NCBI RefSeq assembly: GCF_900099925.1
Contig: NZ_FNDE01000023.1
Coordinates: forward strand, 1 to 51,865
Source of the DNA: Aneurinibacillus thermoaerophilus
Lineage (GTDB): Bacteria > Bacillota > Bacilli > Aneurinibacillales > Aneurinibacillaceae
Direction: 5' to 3'
Length of the DNA: 51,865 bases
Shown: one piece after another, positions 7,694 to 19,499 of the stretch
Layout of the letters: the number at the start of each line of letters is the position of its first letter
Position numbering within the stretch: position 1 is the first letter of the stretch
Notes under the pieces: model-generated
Databases searched by the model: none
Told to the model about the DNA's origin: nothing
The model's input: the letters and a program-made list of their open reading frames with translations, nothing else
Position numbers and translations under genes: made by a program

Positions 7694-8485
7694 TTATACA
7701 CCAGGTGGCGTTGACTTCCTATACTCTACTTTCCATAAATACAGGCCCTGCGGGGGGACGTTGGCCTTAGCGATCGTACCATTCTTCGCTTCAAGCATCC
7801 ATTTCACGTAATCGACTTCCCAGCGGCCCTTGCCGACTTCTACAAGCGCTCCTGTCATCATACGAACCATGTTATACAAAAATCCGTTGCCACGAAACGT
7901 AAGCCAAATGTCAAGCCCCTGCCCGGGCACGAATTTGTCACGCTGCGTAACCTCGATCGTTACTTCATATATCGTCCGCACCTTGTCTTCCACCTGCGTG
8001 CGCATCGAACAAAACGAGGTAAAGTCATGCGTTCCCAAAAAATAAGCGGCGGCCGCACGCATCTTCTCAATATCAAGCGGCGCTTTTACATGATAAGCCC
8101 AGTCGCGAATAAAAGGATCAGGAGTATCTTGATTAAGAATCCGGTATTTATAGGTTTTCTCCGTGACATCATACCGAGCATGAAAATCCATTGGCACATC
8201 TACAGCATGCAGTACAACAATATCGTCCGGCAAAAACGTATTCATCGCTGGCACCAGCCTATCTGCAGGTATACGGCTAGTCGTAACAAAATGGGCGACC
8301 TGTTCCCTCGCATGAACACCCGAATCCGTGCGCCCGGATGCCACGATTTTTGTCTCATGTCGGAGAATATGTTTCAGCACTTTTTCAATTTCGGCCTGTA
8401 TGCTGGGACCGTTGTTCTGCCGCTGAAAGCCATAATAAGCCGTTCCCTGATAGCCAAACGTAAGCTTAATCTTACGCTCTTCCAT
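7694..8485 (-). CDS. truA: tRNA pseudouridine(38-40) synthase TruA
   Basis: This protein of about 263 residues converts uridines 38-40 of tRNA anticodon stems to pseudouridine. The catalytic Asp lies in the family motif SGRTDSGVHA near the N-terminus. Other TruA blocks are FLPDDIVV, YKYRI and GNGFLYNMVRMMTGALVEVG. The start is uncertain: ATG 8485 has AAAGGA 14 bases upstream, ATG 8500 has AGG directly against it with no spacing, and TTG 8518 has no clear ribosome-binding site. It follows ecfT closely in the conserved ecfA1-ecfA2-ecfT-truA order. Confidence 0.93.
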   Translation of the reverse strand: MEERKIKLTFGYQGTAYYGFQRQNNGPSIQAEIEKVLKHILRHETKIVASGRTDSGVHAREQVAHFVTTSRIPADRLVPAMNTFLPDDIVVLHAVDVPMDFHARYDVTEKTYKYRILNQDTPDPFIRDWAYHVKAPLDIEKMRAAAAYFLGTHDFTSFCSMRTQVEDKVRTIYEVTIEVTQRDKFVPGQGLDIWLTFRGNGFLYNMVRMMTGALVEVGKGRWEVDYVKWMLEAKNGTIAKANVPPQGLYLWKVEYRKSTPPGV

Positions 8486-8543
8486 CTGTGTTGTATTCAT
8501 CCTTTCATTGCCGGACAAAACCAGTCAATGCCAAAGCCGCCGC

Positions 8544-9347
8544 TTACGCCCGCAGCAGCCAGACAGTGACCGCTATCCCTATTGTAATGAGAAGAAGCAT
8601 CGCATCCCGCTTGCCGAAGCGCAACTGCCGGTACTTTGTCCGTCCTTCTCCACCGCGGTATCCTCTCGCTTCCATCGCAAACGCCAGCTCTTCCGCCCGA
8701 CGAAACGATTGTACGAACAACGGAACAATTAAAGGAAGGATGCCGTTAATCCGTTTTATAATCGAACCGCTGGAAAAAGAAGCCCCGCGTGACATTTGCG
8801 CTTTGGCGATTTTATCCGTCTCCTCAAGCAGTGTCGGAATAAAGCGTAGCGAAATCGACATCATCAGTGCCAGCTCATGTGCTGGAAAACCAAATTTCCG
8901 GAAAGGGGAAAACAAACTCTCCAGCCCATCCGTTAGCTGAATCGGAGAAGTTGTCAGTGTTAATAAAGAAGCCGATAGCATCAGCAGAATAATGCGTGCT
9001 GACACAAAGGCCGCGTCCTGCAGCCCTTTTTCGTGAATTTCAATGAACTTCCATGAAAATAAAAGTGCGCCTTCCTTATTCGTGAAAACTTGTAAAATCA
9101 CCGTTAATACGATAATCCAGAGAGCGGGCTTTAATCCACGCAGAACGTAGATAACCGGAATGCGCGAAACCGCGATTCCCAGAAGCGTGACCGCTGCCAC
9201 AAACAAGAAAGCGGCCAGCGTGTTCGCCATAAAAATAAAAATGATAAAAAAAAGTACGAATAAAAGTTTGCTGCGTGGGTCGCACTGGTGAAGAAACGAC
9301 TGACGCGGCACAAACTGGCCAATCGGAATGGAATTCAAAAAACTCAT
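8544..9347 (-). CDS. ecfT: ECF transporter transmembrane subunit EcfT
   Basis: This 267-residue membrane protein is the scaffold of an energy-coupling factor vitamin transporter. It has about five or six transmembrane segments and two conserved Ala/Ser-Arg-Gly coupling helices (MSRGAS near residue 175 and MEARGYRGG near 224) that contact the two ATPases. The start overlaps the 3' end of ecfA2 by 4 bases, indicating translational coupling. It is the shared module used by different substrate-binding S units; no S unit is in this window. Confidence 0.95.
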   Translation of the reverse strand: MSFLNSIPIGQFVPRQSFLHQCDPRSKLLFVLFFIIFIFMANTLAAFLFVAAVTLLGIAVSRIPVIYVLRGLKPALWIIVLTVILQVFTNKEGALLFSWKFIEIHEKGLQDAAFVSARIILLMLSASLLTLTTSPIQLTDGLESLFSPFRKFGFPAHELALMMSISLRFIPTLLEETDKIAKAQMSRGASFSSGSIIKRINGILPLIVPLFVQSFRRAEELAFAMEARGYRGGEGRTKYRQLRFGKRDAMLLLITIGIAVTVWLLRA

Positions 9348-10237
9348 CGTCGCTTCCCTCCTCTACGCGAAAAGCGACGGGCCAGCTCGTCAGCCAGCTG
9401 TTCTGAATCGAAAATATCAAGCGGAAGAGGCGGCACCGAGCTCCCAGCCGTACGCACGCGCTCGTTAAACTGCACGATAAAACGAGTAATTTCCGGTAAA
9501 TCCAGGCCCGCTTGCTGAATCTTCTCCGGCTCCTGGAACACCTGCTGTGGTGTTCCTTCCATCCATACGCGTCCTTGATTCATCACATAAAGATAATCAG
9601 CATATAGCGCAGCGTCCTCCATGCTATGCGTAACGAGAATCGTCGTCCGTTTCTCTTCACGATGAACACGGGCAATCATCTCCAGAATCGCACGATGCCC
9701 GGCAGGATCCAATCCTGCGGTCGGTTCATCCAGTATCAGTACTTTTGGATTCATAACAAGCACGCCGGCAAGTGCTGCTCGTCTCATCTGGCCCCCGCTC
9801 AAGGCGAAAGGAGATTTCTCTCCATACTTCTCCGGATCAAGGCCCACAAGGCGCAAAGCAGCATCCACACGCGCTACAATCATCTCAGGCGGGACGCCCA
9901 TATTGACAAGACCGAACGCAACATCTTTGCGTACCGTTTCCTCAAACAGCTGATATTCCGGATATTGAAACGCTAGCCCTACCTGTTGTCGTAGCTTCTC
10001 AAGACCTTTTTTCTTCTTGGCAGGCAATGTAAATTCGCCGATCTGCATCGTACCTTCCGTAGGCTGCAGTAAGCCGTTCAACAACTGAATGAACGTAGAC
10101 TTGCCCGAGCCTGTATGGCCAATAATGGCGACATAACGACCATGCGGAATATAAAGCGACACGTCTCTAAGCGCCTGATAAGCAAACGGGGTGCCCGGCG
10201 AATACGTATAACTCACGTTTTCTAATCGGATATCCAT
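9344..10237 (-). CDS. ecfA2: ECF transporter ATP-binding subunit EcfA2
   Basis: This 297-residue ABC ATPase has Walker A GHTGSGKST, signature LSGGQMRR, Walker B VLILDEPTAGLD and the switch His in LVTHSMEDA. It pairs with EcfA1 and EcfT to power vitamin import. The start overlaps the end of ecfA1 by 16 bases, and its stop overlaps the ecfT start. The longer C-terminal extension after the ATPase core (about residues 240-297) is usual for EcfA2. Confidence 0.96.
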   Translation of the reverse strand: MDIRLENVSYTYSPGTPFAYQALRDVSLYIPHGRYVAIIGHTGSGKSTFIQLLNGLLQPTEGTMQIGEFTLPAKKKKGLEKLRQQVGLAFQYPEYQLFEETVRKDVAFGLVNMGVPPEMIVARVDAALRLVGLDPEKYGEKSPFALSGGQMRRAALAGVLVMNPKVLILDEPTAGLDPAGHRAILEMIARVHREEKRTTILVTHSMEDAALYADYLYVMNQGRVWMEGTPQQVFQEPEKIQQAGLDLPEITRFIVQFNERVRTAGSSVPPLPLDIFDSEQLADELARRFSRRGGKRR

Positions 10238-11064
10238 AAGCTATCGAGCACTCCTTCACCGGTTATATTCAGCACAGGAAAACGAAAGCCTTTCTTTCGT
10301 AACCGGTACTGCAAATCGCAGGCAAACGGCACGTCAAGGCCAAGCTTGCGCAGCCAATCCACTTTTTGATAGATTGTTTCCGGTGTTCCTTCGCCTACAA
10401 GAGCGCCTCCGTCCATCACAAGAATACGGTCGCTTTCCAGCGTCTCTTCAAGGTAATGAGTAATCTGGATGACCGTCATACCTTGTTCAAGGTTCATCCG
10501 CCGCACAACTTCCAAGACTTCTTTTCGTCCCCGGGGATCAAGCATCGCTGTCGCTTCGTCCAGCACAAGCACAGCCGGACGGACGGCCAGAGCGCCGGCA
10601 ATAGCCACACGCTGTTTCTGTCCCCCAGAAAGTCGATTTGGCTCAGCCGTCCGAAATTCCGACATATTCACTTTTTGCAGCGCATCTATGATACGCGCTT
10701 CCATCTCTGAAGGAGGGATGCCGATGTTCTCCATACCAAAGGCGATGTCATCCTCTACTGTCGGCGCCACAAATTGATTGTCCGGATTTTGAAAAACCAT
10801 GCCTACCGTTTGACGCACTTGCCAAATCTGCTCTTCATCCGATGTAACAACACCGGCAACTTCCACGCTCCCTTCAGTTGGCAAAAGCAGACCATTCAGC
10901 AATTTTGCCAGCGTGGATTTACCGGAACCGTTATGACCGATAATCGAAAGGAACTCCCCTTTCCTCACTTCACACGAAACGCCCTTCACTGCCTTCTCTT
11001 CAGCGCCTTCATACGCAAAAGAAACTTGGTTGAGGCGTATGATTGTTTCAGTCAAATCCACCAC
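10222..11064 (-). CDS. ecfA1: ECF transporter ATP-binding subunit EcfA1
   Basis: This 280-residue ABC ATPase has Walker A GHNGSGKST, Q-loop FQNPDNQF, signature LSGGQKQR, Walker B VLVLDEATAMLDP and switch His in QITHYLEE. The likely start is one of two tandem GTG codons (11064 or 11061) with GGAAG upstream. It is the first gene of the ecf module after rplQ; a terminator (11202-11233) lies between rplQ and ecfA1, so some transcription may restart here. Confidence 0.95.
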   Translation of the reverse strand: MVDLTETIIRLNQVSFAYEGAEEKAVKGVSCEVRKGEFLSIIGHNGSGKSTLAKLLNGLLLPTEGSVEVAGVVTSDEEQIWQVRQTVGMVFQNPDNQFVAPTVEDDIAFGMENIGIPPSEMEARIIDALQKVNMSEFRTAEPNRLSGGQKQRVAIAGALAVRPAVLVLDEATAMLDPRGRKEVLEVVRRMNLEQGMTVIQITHYLEETLESDRILVMDGGALVGEGTPETIYQKVDWLRKLGLDVPFACDLQYRLRKKGFRFPVLNITGEGVLDSLWISD

Positions 11065-11201
11065 ACCGCTTTCTTCCGTTCCCCTTACTTAAGAAAAAAA
11101 GAAATAAAAACAAATGTTTTGTTAGCGGGCTTTCTTCGAAACAAGGGGATAGGTATAAAAAACTTCTGTAAAGAAAAGAATAGACATTGTTTTTCCTATG
11201 C

Positions 11202-11233
11202 AAAAAAAGGGTGATTTCATCCTCACCCTTTCT
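11202..11233 (-). terminator. Rho-independent terminator downstream of rplQ
   Basis: On the minus strand AAAGGGTGA pairs with TCACCCTTT and is followed by seven T. It lies 15 bases after the rplQ stop and ends the S10-spc-alpha transcript at least in part. Confidence 0.85.
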
Positions 11234-11247
11234 TGCGCCAGTGCTAA

Positions 11248-11613
11248 CTATTCAACTAACTCAAGGTATACCATTGGTGCGCCGTCGCCGCGGCGAGGAC
11301 CAATTTTCAAGATGCGAGTGTAACCACCTTGACGCTCAGAAAAGCGAGGTGCAATCGTATCAAACAACTTTTGAATTGCATCCTGGTTGGTTTCATTGTT
11401 AGCTGTTTCTTTACGCACAAAAGCGGCTACTTGACGACGAGCGTGCAGGTCACCGCGTTTAGCTAATGTGATCATTTTTTCAGCGATAGAACGTACTTCT
11501 TTCGCTTTGCTTTCCGTTGTTTCGATGCGCTCGTTGATAATCAGGTCCGTTACCAGATCGCGGAATAAAGCTTTACGAGCGGCGCTATTACGGCCTAATT
11601 TAGCATATGCCAT
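11248..11613 (-). CDS. rplQ: 50S ribosomal protein L17
   Basis: This 121-residue protein starts [20 protein letters not shown], the standard L17 N-terminus, and includes the block [20 protein letters not shown]. It is the last gene of the alpha operon after rpoA, with ribosome-binding site AAGGAGGG. Length is normal. Confidence 0.97.
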   Translation of the reverse strand: MAYAKLGRNSAARKALFRDLVTDLIINERIETTESKAKEVRSIAEKMITLAKRGDLHARRQVAAFVRKETANNETNQDAIQKLFDTIAPRFSERQGGYTRILKIGPRRGDGAPMVYLELVE

Positions 11614-11649
11614 ATTTTTTCCCTCCTTAAAACGAACAGTTGGTCAATC

Positions 11650-12594
11650 TTAATCATCTTTGCGAAGTCCAAGTCCGAGTTCTTCGAGCTTTTCTTGAAC
11701 TTCTTCCAGAGATTTGCGGCCAAGATTGCGGACTTTCATCATATCTTCTTCTGTTTTCTGCGTCAGCTCTTGCACAGTATTGATACCTGCACGCTTCAAG
11801 CAGTTGTAGGAACGGACAGAAAGATCAAGTTCCTCGATTGTCATCTCAAGTACTTTTTCTTTCTTATCTTCTTCTTTTTCTACCATGATTTCGGCTTCTT
11901 TCGCCTCATCAGTTAGCCCTACAAACAGATTCAGATGTTCCGTCATGATCTTTGCGCCTAAACTTACCGCTTCCTCCGGGCGGATACTGCCATCCGTCCA
12001 TACTTCAAGCGTGAGCTTATCATAGTTAGTCACTTGGCCTACACGTGTGTTTTCCACTTGATAGTTCACACGGGTAATTGGTGTGTAGATTGAATCAATT
12101 GGAATCACGCCAATTGGCATATCCGGGCGTTTGTTCTGATCGGCAGGCACATAGCCGCGTCCGCGGTTGGCAACCATACGAATGTGGAGACGAGCCCCCT
12201 CTTCCATCGTTGCAATAACCAGGTCCGGATTCAAAATTTCTACATCGCTGTCTGCGCGAATGTCGGCAGCTGTTACGACACCGGCGCCTTCCGCATCAAT
12301 TTCAAGCACTTTCTCTTCATCCGAATGAATTTTCAAAGAAAGTGTTTTTAAATTCAAGATGATCTGGGTAGTGTCTTCTACGACGCCTTCGATCGTGGAG
12401 AACTCGTGGAGAACCCCATCGATTTCAACACTGATAATGGCGGCACCCGGCAGGGAAGACAGCAAAATACGACGTAAGGAGTTTCCAAGCGTTGTGCCGT
12501 ATCCTCGTTCAAGAGGCTCTACCACAAACTTGCCATAGGTAGAGTCTTCGCTTACTTCTACCACTTCGATCTTTGGCTTTTCGATTTCGATCAT
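11650..12594 (-). CDS. rpoA: RNA polymerase alpha subunit
   Basis: This 314-residue alpha subunit has an N-terminal dimerisation domain (block [20 protein letters not shown]), an acidic linker (about residues 225-245) and a C-terminal domain ([22 protein letters not shown]) that contacts UP elements and activators. The ATG at 12594 is chosen because AGGAGG lies 9 bases upstream; an adjacent in-frame TTG at 12597 is less likely. A 180-base gap to rpsK holds a palindromic hairpin (12623-12658), so rpoA may have its own control. Confidence 0.97.
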   Translation of the reverse strand: MIEIEKPKIEVVEVSEDSTYGKFVVEPLERGYGTTLGNSLRRILLSSLPGAAIISVEIDGVLHEFSTIEGVVEDTTQIILNLKTLSLKIHSDEEKVLEIDAEGAGVVTAADIRADSDVEILNPDLVIATMEEGARLHIRMVANRGRGYVPADQNKRPDMPIGVIPIDSIYTPITRVNYQVENTRVGQVTNYDKLTLEVWTDGSIRPEEAVSLGAKIMTEHLNLFVGLTDEAKEAEIMVEKEEDKKEKVLEMTIEELDLSVRSYNCLKRAGINTVQELTQKTEEDMMKVRNLGRKSLEEVQEKLEELGLGLRKDD

Positions 12595-12622
12595 CAAACA
12601 ATCCCTCCTTCAAAACGTCGAA

Positions 12623-12658
12623 AATTCCGGACGGGTCATAAGGTCCACGACCGGAATT
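12623..12658 (-). promoter_or_regulatory. Hairpin in the rpoA 5' untranslated region
   Basis: The perfect 8-bp arms AATTCCGG (12623-12630) and CCGGAATT (12651-12658) lie about 30 bases upstream of the rpoA start codon. No T-run follows, so it is not a simple terminator. It may be a leader structure of the alpha operon; the role is inferred. Confidence 0.45.
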
Positions 12659-12777
12659 CCCCTTTGGCGGTTACCAGTAAATCGCAACCAAAGCACAGAC
12701 CTGTTCGTTCCATATTAAGATAGTATGCACAGGTGTATAACTTTTTAAACTGCTAGTTTATGCGACTTGCTGCCAAA

Positions 12778-13182
12778 TTATACACGGCGACGTTTTGGTG
12801 GACGGCAACCATTGTGAGGAATAGGTGTAACGTCTTTAATCATGCTGACTTCAAGTCCTGTAGCCTGCAGGGAACGAATTGCAGCTTCACGTCCGGAACC
12901 TGGTCCTTTAACCATAACTTCAACAGTTTTCATACCGTGTTCCATCGCAGCTTTAGCAGCCTGCTCAGCAGCCATTTGCGCCGCGAACGGAGTGCTTTTA
13001 CGAGAACCTTTGAAACCAAGGCCACCCGCACTTGCCCAAGAAATTGCATTTCCATGCGGGTCAGTAATAGTAACGATCGTGTTGTTGAATGTAGAACGAA
13101 TATGCGCGACACCAGCTTCAACGTTTTTGCGATCGCGACGACGAGTGCGAGTCGCAGCTACTTTTCTTTTTGCCAACTTCAT
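12778..13182 (-). CDS. rpsK: 30S ribosomal protein S11
   Basis: This 134-residue protein contains the S11 core [20 protein letters not shown] and ends [13 protein letters not shown]. It is a platform protein of the 30S subunit near the Shine-Dalgarno duplex. The ATG is preceded by AAGGGGGT. It follows rpsM by 9 bases. Confidence 0.97.
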   Translation of the reverse strand: MKLAKRKVAATRTRRRDRKNVEAGVAHIRSTFNNTIVTITDPHGNAISWASAGGLGFKGSRKSTPFAAQMAAEQAAKAAMEHGMKTVEVMVKGPGSGREAAIRSLQATGLEVSMIKDVTPIPHNGCRPPKRRRV

Positions 13183-13191
13183 TTACCCCCT

Positions 13192-13560
13192 TTACTTCTT
13201 CTTGTTCGCAACGGTACGGCGCGGACCTTTGCGAGTACGTGCATTGGTTTTCGTACGTTGACCACGAACCGGCAAGCCACGACGATGACGAACACCACGA
13301 TAGCAGCCAATTTCAATCAAACGCTTGATGTTGAGAGAAACCTCACGACGAAGATCCCCTTCAACTTTGATATTCTTGTCAATATAGTCACGAAGCTTTG
13401 TTGCTTCATCTTCAGTCAGATCACGAACGCGAGTATTTTCATCGATACCGGTTTCGCTCAAAATTTTGCTAGCAGTAGAACGGCCAATGCCAAAGATGTA
13501 AGTTAACGCAATAACAACGCGTTTATCACGAGGTAAGTCAACCCCAGCAATACGTGCCAT
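13192..13560 (-). CDS. rpsM: 30S ribosomal protein S13
   Basis: This 122-residue protein starts [21 protein letters not shown] and ends in the basic tail [16 protein letters not shown] that reaches tRNA and the intersubunit bridge. It contains the block [20 protein letters not shown]. Length is normal and the ribosome-binding site is AAGGAGGTG. Confidence 0.97.
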   Translation of the reverse strand: MARIAGVDLPRDKRVVIALTYIFGIGRSTASKILSETGIDENTRVRDLTEDEATKLRDYIDKNIKVEGDLRREVSLNIKRLIEIGCYRGVRHRRGLPVRGQRTKTNARTRKGPRRTVANKKK

Positions 13561-13582
13561 GTATCGTGCACCTCCTTATAAA

Positions 13583-13711
<129 letters not shown>

Positions 13712-13779
13712 TCATTTCTAGAGTGGAACTATTAGAGGTTGGAGGTTAGATAAACCTCTAACTCCTGTCGTTTCCTGCT

Positions 13780-13998
13780 CTATTTGTAACGATATGTGAT
13801 CCGTCCACGGGTTAAATCATACGGCGATAATTCGACGGTAACTTTGTCACCCGGCAATATACGAATGAAATGCATGCGGATTTTACCGGATACGTGAGCG
13901 AGCACTTTATGCCCGTTCTCTAGCTCTACGCGAAACATAGCGTTTGGCAGAGGCTCAATCACGGTACCTTCTACTTCAATTACATCTTCTTTCGCCAT
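13780..13998 (-). CDS. infA: Translation initiation factor IF-1
   Basis: This 72-residue OB-fold protein ([20 protein letters not shown] at the start, GRITYRYK at the end) has the standard IF-1 length. It binds the 30S A site during initiation. The usual small KOW-domain gene (ybzG) found between map and infA in B. subtilis is not intact in the 131-base gap here. Confidence 0.97.
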   Translation of the reverse strand: MAKEDVIEVEGTVIEPLPNAMFRVELENGHKVLAHVSGKIRMHFIRILPGDKVTVELSPYDLTRGRITYRYK

Positions 13999-14129
13999 AA
14001 AGCCACTCTCCTTTCTTCAGCATGGCTGCTTTTGCTTAGCCCTCTTAACGCAAGCCGATTAAACCTACAATATCCCCATCGGCAATCATATCACATTGTC
14101 TATCTCGAAGGGAAATGGCAATTCCAGTT

Positions 14130-15574
<1,445 letters not shown>

Positions 15575-15585
15575 CTATATTACTT

Positions 15586-16893
15586 TTACTTAATAAACCC
15601 TTTGTAATGGCGTTTCACAAGCTGGCTTTCAATTTGCTTCATCGTATCCAGCGCGACCCCGATAACAATCAACAGCGCTGTGCCGCCGATCTGAACCGAA
15701 GCCGGCAACCCGCTCAGCTTCGTAAAGAAGATGGGCAGAATGGATACGGCTGCCAAAAAGATTGCTCCTGCCAAAGTAATTCGGTTTAGCGTTCTCGTAA
15801 TATATTGGGCTGTCTCATTTCCTGGACGTATGCCTGGGATGTATCCGCCGTTCTTTTTCATGTTGTCAGCCATCTGCGTTGGATTAACCTGCACAAACAC
15901 GTAGAAATACGTGAACCCGATGATCAGCAGTACATACAGCACCATGCCGATCCAATTCTGCGAGCTAAACGTCTGGATGTTAAACGTTTGAATCACCCAG
16001 TTGGAAACAGGATGCCCTGGCCAGAATTGAGCAATCGTAGGCGGAAAGATAATCAATGACAGAGCAAAGATTACAGGAATTACTCCAGCACTGTTTACTT
16101 TTAACGGGATGTGGGTGGATTGACCACCGTACATTTTTCTGCCGACTACGCGTTTTGCATACTGCACGGGAACTTTGCGCGCTCCCTGCTGGATGAAAAC
16201 TATTCCCACGATAACGAGAATAACAGCCAGCAGAATTAATAACACTTTAACAACATTTAAAAACATTTGATCCTCAGCGCCAATAAACTCTGAGGCATAG
16301 ATTTGTTTTACACCGTTCGGAATTCCAGCTACGATACCCGCAAAAATAATAATGGAAATGCCGTTTCCGATGCCCTTCTCGGTGATTTGTTCACCTAGCC
16401 ACATAAGAAAGGCTGTACCGGCAGTCAGTACGAGCGCAATTAGCGCATATGTCGTAAAAGAAGGGTCTATCACGAGGCCCGGTATCATCCGGTTAAATCC
16501 GATAGAAAGCCCAACCGCTTGAATCAACCCGAGAATGATCGTCAAATAGCGGGTAACCTGGGCAATCTTGCGCCGCCCGATATCTCCTTCTTTTGACCAC
16601 TGAGTGAATGTCGGAACAACATCCATCGACAACAGCTGCATGATAATCGAGGCGGTAATATACGGCATAATCCCCATCGCAAAAATGGAGAAGTTCTGTA
16701 AGGCACCACCCGTGAATGTGTTAAAGAATCCGAAGACGCTGCTTTGATTTGACAGCTGTTCTAGTACCGAAACATTAATGTTCGGCACTGGAACAAAGCT
16801 GCCAATCCGAAAGACGACAAGCATCAAAAGGGTAAACATCACCTTTCGACGCAAGTCGGCAATCTTAAAAATGTTGGTGATCATGGAGAACAT
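15586..16893 (-). CDS. secY: Preprotein translocase subunit SecY
   Basis: This 435-residue channel subunit of the Sec translocon has ten predicted transmembrane segments. Recognisable blocks include GALQNFSIFAMGIMPYITAS, the plug and lateral gate region, and the cytoplasmic loop RVVGRKMYGGQSTHIPLKVN. The start codon overlaps the rplO stop by one base (TAATG), with CGAGGTGATC as ribosome-binding site. Confidence 0.97.
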   Translation of the reverse strand: MFSMITNIFKIADLRRKVMFTLLMLVVFRIGSFVPVPNINVSVLEQLSNQSSVFGFFNTFTGGALQNFSIFAMGIMPYITASIIMQLLSMDVVPTFTQWSKEGDIGRRKIAQVTRYLTIILGLIQAVGLSIGFNRMIPGLVIDPSFTTYALIALVLTAGTAFLMWLGEQITEKGIGNGISIIIFAGIVAGIPNGVKQIYASEFIGAEDQMFLNVVKVLLILLAVILVIVGIVFIQQGARKVPVQYAKRVVGRKMYGGQSTHIPLKVNSAGVIPVIFALSLIIFPPTIAQFWPGHPVSNWVIQTFNIQTFSSQNWIGMVLYVLLIIGFTYFYVFVQVNPTQMADNMKKNGGYIPGIRPGNETAQYITRTLNRITLAGAIFLAAVSILPIFFTKLSGLPASVQIGGTALLIVIGVALDTMKQIESQLVKRHYKGFIK

Positions 16894-17333
16894 TAGATCA
16901 CCTCGGCTTTTCCGCCGAGAGCCTCAATTTTCTCAACCGCAGATTGAGAAAATTTCTGAGCTTGAACCGTCAGCTTAACGTTAAGTTCTCCATCCCCTAA
17001 AATCTTAACGCCATCGCGTGTATGTTTGATAATCCCTGTTTCGAGAAGCAGTTCCGGTGTTACAACTGTACCTTCTTCAAACTTGTTCAGTTTTTCGAGG
17101 TTAATTACAGCGTACACTTTGCGGTTCGGATTTGTGAAACCGCGTTTTGGCAGACGACGATACAGCGGATTTTGACCACCCTCGAAGCCAGGACGTACGC
17201 CGCCGCCCGAACGAGCGTTTTGTCCCTTATGTCCGCGACCAGCTGTTTTTCCGTTGCCAGAACCGATACCACGACCTACACGCTTACGAGTGTGACGGGA
17301 ACCTTCAGCAGGTTTGATCTCATGTAATTTCAT
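16893..17333 (-). CDS. rplO: 50S ribosomal protein L15
   Basis: This 146-residue protein starts [20 protein letters not shown], followed by the Gly/Arg-rich block [20 protein letters not shown] typical of L15. ATG 17333 is chosen; the upstream extension to 17357 begins before the ribosome-binding site GGAGGTG. It is translationally coupled to secY. Confidence 0.97.
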   Translation of the reverse strand: MKLHEIKPAEGSRHTRKRVGRGIGSGNGKTAGRGHKGQNARSGGGVRPGFEGGQNPLYRRLPKRGFTNPNRKVYAVINLEKLNKFEEGTVVTPELLLETGIIKHTRDGVKILGDGELNVKLTVQAQKFSQSAVEKIEALGGKAEVI

Positions 17334-17365
17334 TGTCGCACCTCCTCCTTGTGTCAAATTTTTTA

Positions 17366-17551
17366 TTACTCAGCGATTTCCTTAACTTCAACCATGTGCT
17401 TTACTTTTTCCACCATGCCGCGCATCGCTGCGTTATCCGGTTTGATTACTGTTTGGTGGATTTTACGAAGTCCAAGAGCCGCAACCGTAGCTTTTTGATT
17501 TTGCGTACGACCAATCAGACTTCTTTTGAGGGTAATTTGCAGTTTTGCCAT
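17366..17551 (-). CDS. rpmD: 50S ribosomal protein L30
   Basis: This 61-residue protein ([20 protein letters not shown] at the start) is the short bacterial L30 of normal length, between rpsE and rplO, with GGAGGG before the ATG. Confidence 0.97.
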   Translation of the reverse strand: MAKLQITLKRSLIGRTQNQKATVAALGLRKIHQTVIKPDNAAMRGMVEKVKHMVEVKEIAE

Positions 17552-17564
17552 GTTTAAGTCCCTC

Positions 17565-18062
17565 CTAACCTAAAAGCTCTTCCGGAGTTTTTCCGCGGAG
17601 CTTTGCAACCTGCTCAACAGTTTTCAGACGGCTTAAACCTTCCAATGTTGCATGTACCATGTTAATCGGGTTGTTAGAACCCAAAGATTTGCTCAATACG
17701 TCACCTACACCGGCAAGTTCGAGTACCGCACGAACCGGACCGCCGGCGATAACTCCAGTACCTTCCGCAGCAGGCTTCATGAATACGCGGCCTGCGCCAA
17801 AACGTCCATTTACTTCATGAGGAAGTGTAGTTCCTACAAGCGGAACTTTGATCAAATTTTTCTTTGCATCTTCGATGGCTTTGCGGATCGCGTCCGGCAC
17901 CTCTTGAGCTTTACCCATTCCAGCGCCTACATGTCCGTTCTTATCGCCAACGACTACTAAAGCGCTGAAGCTGAAACGACGTCCGCCTTTTACAACTTTC
18001 GCAACGCGGTTAATGGCGACAACTTTCTCTTCCAGCTCCAGGTTAGAAGCGTCAATACGCAT
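17565..18062 (-). CDS. rpsE: 30S ribosomal protein S5
   Basis: This 165-residue protein has the N-terminal double-stranded-RNA-binding domain ([20 protein letters not shown]) and the C-terminal domain ([20 protein letters not shown]). It takes part in mRNA entry and fidelity. Length is normal and GGAGGG precedes the ATG. Confidence 0.97.
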   Translation of the reverse strand: MRIDASNLELEEKVVAINRVAKVVKGGRRFSFSALVVVGDKNGHVGAGMGKAQEVPDAIRKAIEDAKKNLIKVPLVGTTLPHEVNGRFGAGRVFMKPAAEGTGVIAGGPVRAVLELAGVGDVLSKSLGSNNPINMVHATLEGLSRLKTVEQVAKLRGKTPEELLG

Positions 18063-18096
18063 GAAGTTCCCTCCTTGTGTAAGGATTTTCGTTCAA

Positions 18097-18465
18097 TTAG
18101 AATTGCAGGCCGGCTTCGCGCGCAGCGTCTGCAAGAGTTTTTACACGCCCATGATACAAATATCCGCCACGGTCAAATACAACTTCTTTGATACCTTTTT
18201 CAAGACCGCGCTTTGCAATCAGTTCGCCGACTTTTGCAGCGGCTTCCTGGTTGCCGCCATGAGTAATTTTATCTTTCAGCTCAGGATCAAGCGTAGAAGC
18301 GGAAGCCAACGTTACGCCTGCTACGTCGTCAATCAATTGAGCATACATGTGCTTGGAAGAACGGTATACGTTCAAGCGAGGAGCTTGTGCCGTACCAGAA
18401 ACTTTCTTACGCACACGCAGATGTCTTTTCTTCCGTGCTTTATTTTTGTCTTGTTTCGAAATCAC
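18097..18465 (-). CDS. rplR: 50S ribosomal protein L18
   Basis: This 122-residue 5S rRNA-binding protein has a basic N-terminus ([16 protein letters not shown]) and the family blocks [18 protein letters not shown] and [20 protein letters not shown]. It lies between rplF and rpsE. Confidence 0.97.
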   Translation of the reverse strand: MISKQDKNKARKKRHLRVRKKVSGTAQAPRLNVYRSSKHMYAQLIDDVAGVTLASASTLDPELKDKITHGGNQEAAAKVGELIAKRGLEKGIKEVVFDRGGYLYHGRVKTLADAAREAGLQF

Positions 18466-18501
18466 GTCAATTTCACTCCTTTCTTACATACGCCTTAGCG
18501 A

Positions 18502-19041
18502 TTACTTCTTACCAGTCTTACCTTCTTTACGACGTACGTGTTCACCCTGATAACGAATACCTTTACCTTTGTAAGGTTCAGGTTTGCGCACGGCACGAAT
18601 TTCGGCAGCAACCTGGCCTACGCGCTCTTTATCGATACCTTTTACGATGATTTGCGTTTGCGCCGGCACTTCGAATTCAATGCCTTCTTCCGGAGTGATT
18701 TCCACTGGATGAGAGTATCCAACATTCAATGTCAGGTTTTTGCCGCTCTTGGAAGCACGGTAACCTACACCAACCAGTTCCAGTGTTTTAGAAAATCCGT
18801 TCGTTACACCTTCCACCATGTTGGCGATAACGCTACGAGTCGTACCATGCAGTGCGCGGTGCATTTTATTATCAGAAGGACGCTCAACGATAATTTCGTT
18901 GCCTTCTACCTTTACTGTGATATCATCATGAAGCGTACGGGTCAGCGTACCCTTTGGGCCTTTAACAGTCAATGTCGTACCATCAAGTTTCACATCTACC
19001 CCCGCAGGAATAGCGACCGGTTTTTTACCAATACGGGACAT
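18502..19041 (-). CDS. rplF: 50S ribosomal protein L6
   Basis: This 179-residue protein starts [20 protein letters not shown] and includes the C-terminal signature [20 protein letters not shown]. It sits at the base of the L7/L12 stalk near the factor-binding site. Confidence 0.97.
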   Translation of the reverse strand: MSRIGKKPVAIPAGVDVKLDGTTLTVKGPKGTLTRTLHDDITVKVEGNEIIVERPSDNKMHRALHGTTRSVIANMVEGVTNGFSKTLELVGVGYRASKSGKNLTLNVGYSHPVEITPEEGIEFEVPAQTQIIVKGIDKERVGQVAAEIRAVRKPEPYKGKGIRYQGEHVRRKEGKTGKK

Positions 19042-19071
19042 TCGTTACACCTCCATTCGCTATCGAATGTA

Positions 19072-19470
19072 TTACCAAATGTATGCTAATACTTCGCCGC
19101 CCACTTGCTGTTGACGAGCTTGTTTATCAGTCATAACGCCTTTAGAAGTAGAAAGAATCGCGATTCCAAGTCCTCCTAGAACGCGCGGAATCTCTCCTTT
19201 CTTCGCGTATACACGCAAGCCAGGCTTGCTGATGCGCTTCAGACCATTAATTACACGTTCGTTATTCGCGCCGTATTTCAGGAAAATACGAAGAATGCCT
19301 TGTTTGTTATCTTCTACATATTCAACATCACGGATAAATCCTTCTTCTTTCAGAAGGTTAGCGATTGCCAGCTTAATTTTGGAAGCAGGCACTTCTAACT
19401 TCTCGTGACGCACCATATTGGCATTGCGAATGCGAGTAAGCATATCTGCAATTGGATCTGTCATTACCAT
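19072..19470 (-). CDS. rpsH: 30S ribosomal protein S8
   Basis: This 132-residue protein starts [20 protein letters not shown], exactly the usual S8 N-terminus, and ends with the GGEVLAYIW block. It binds the central domain of 16S rRNA and is the spc repressor in E. coli; such control is not shown here. Confidence 0.97.
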   Translation of the reverse strand: MVMTDPIADMLTRIRNANMVRHEKLEVPASKIKLAIANLLKEEGFIRDVEYVEDNKQGILRIFLKYGANNERVINGLKRISKPGLRVYAKKGEIPRVLGGLGIAILSTSKGVMTDKQARQQQVGGEVLAYIW

Positions 19471-19499
19471 ATGTTTAACCTCCTTCCCATCTTAAGGGA

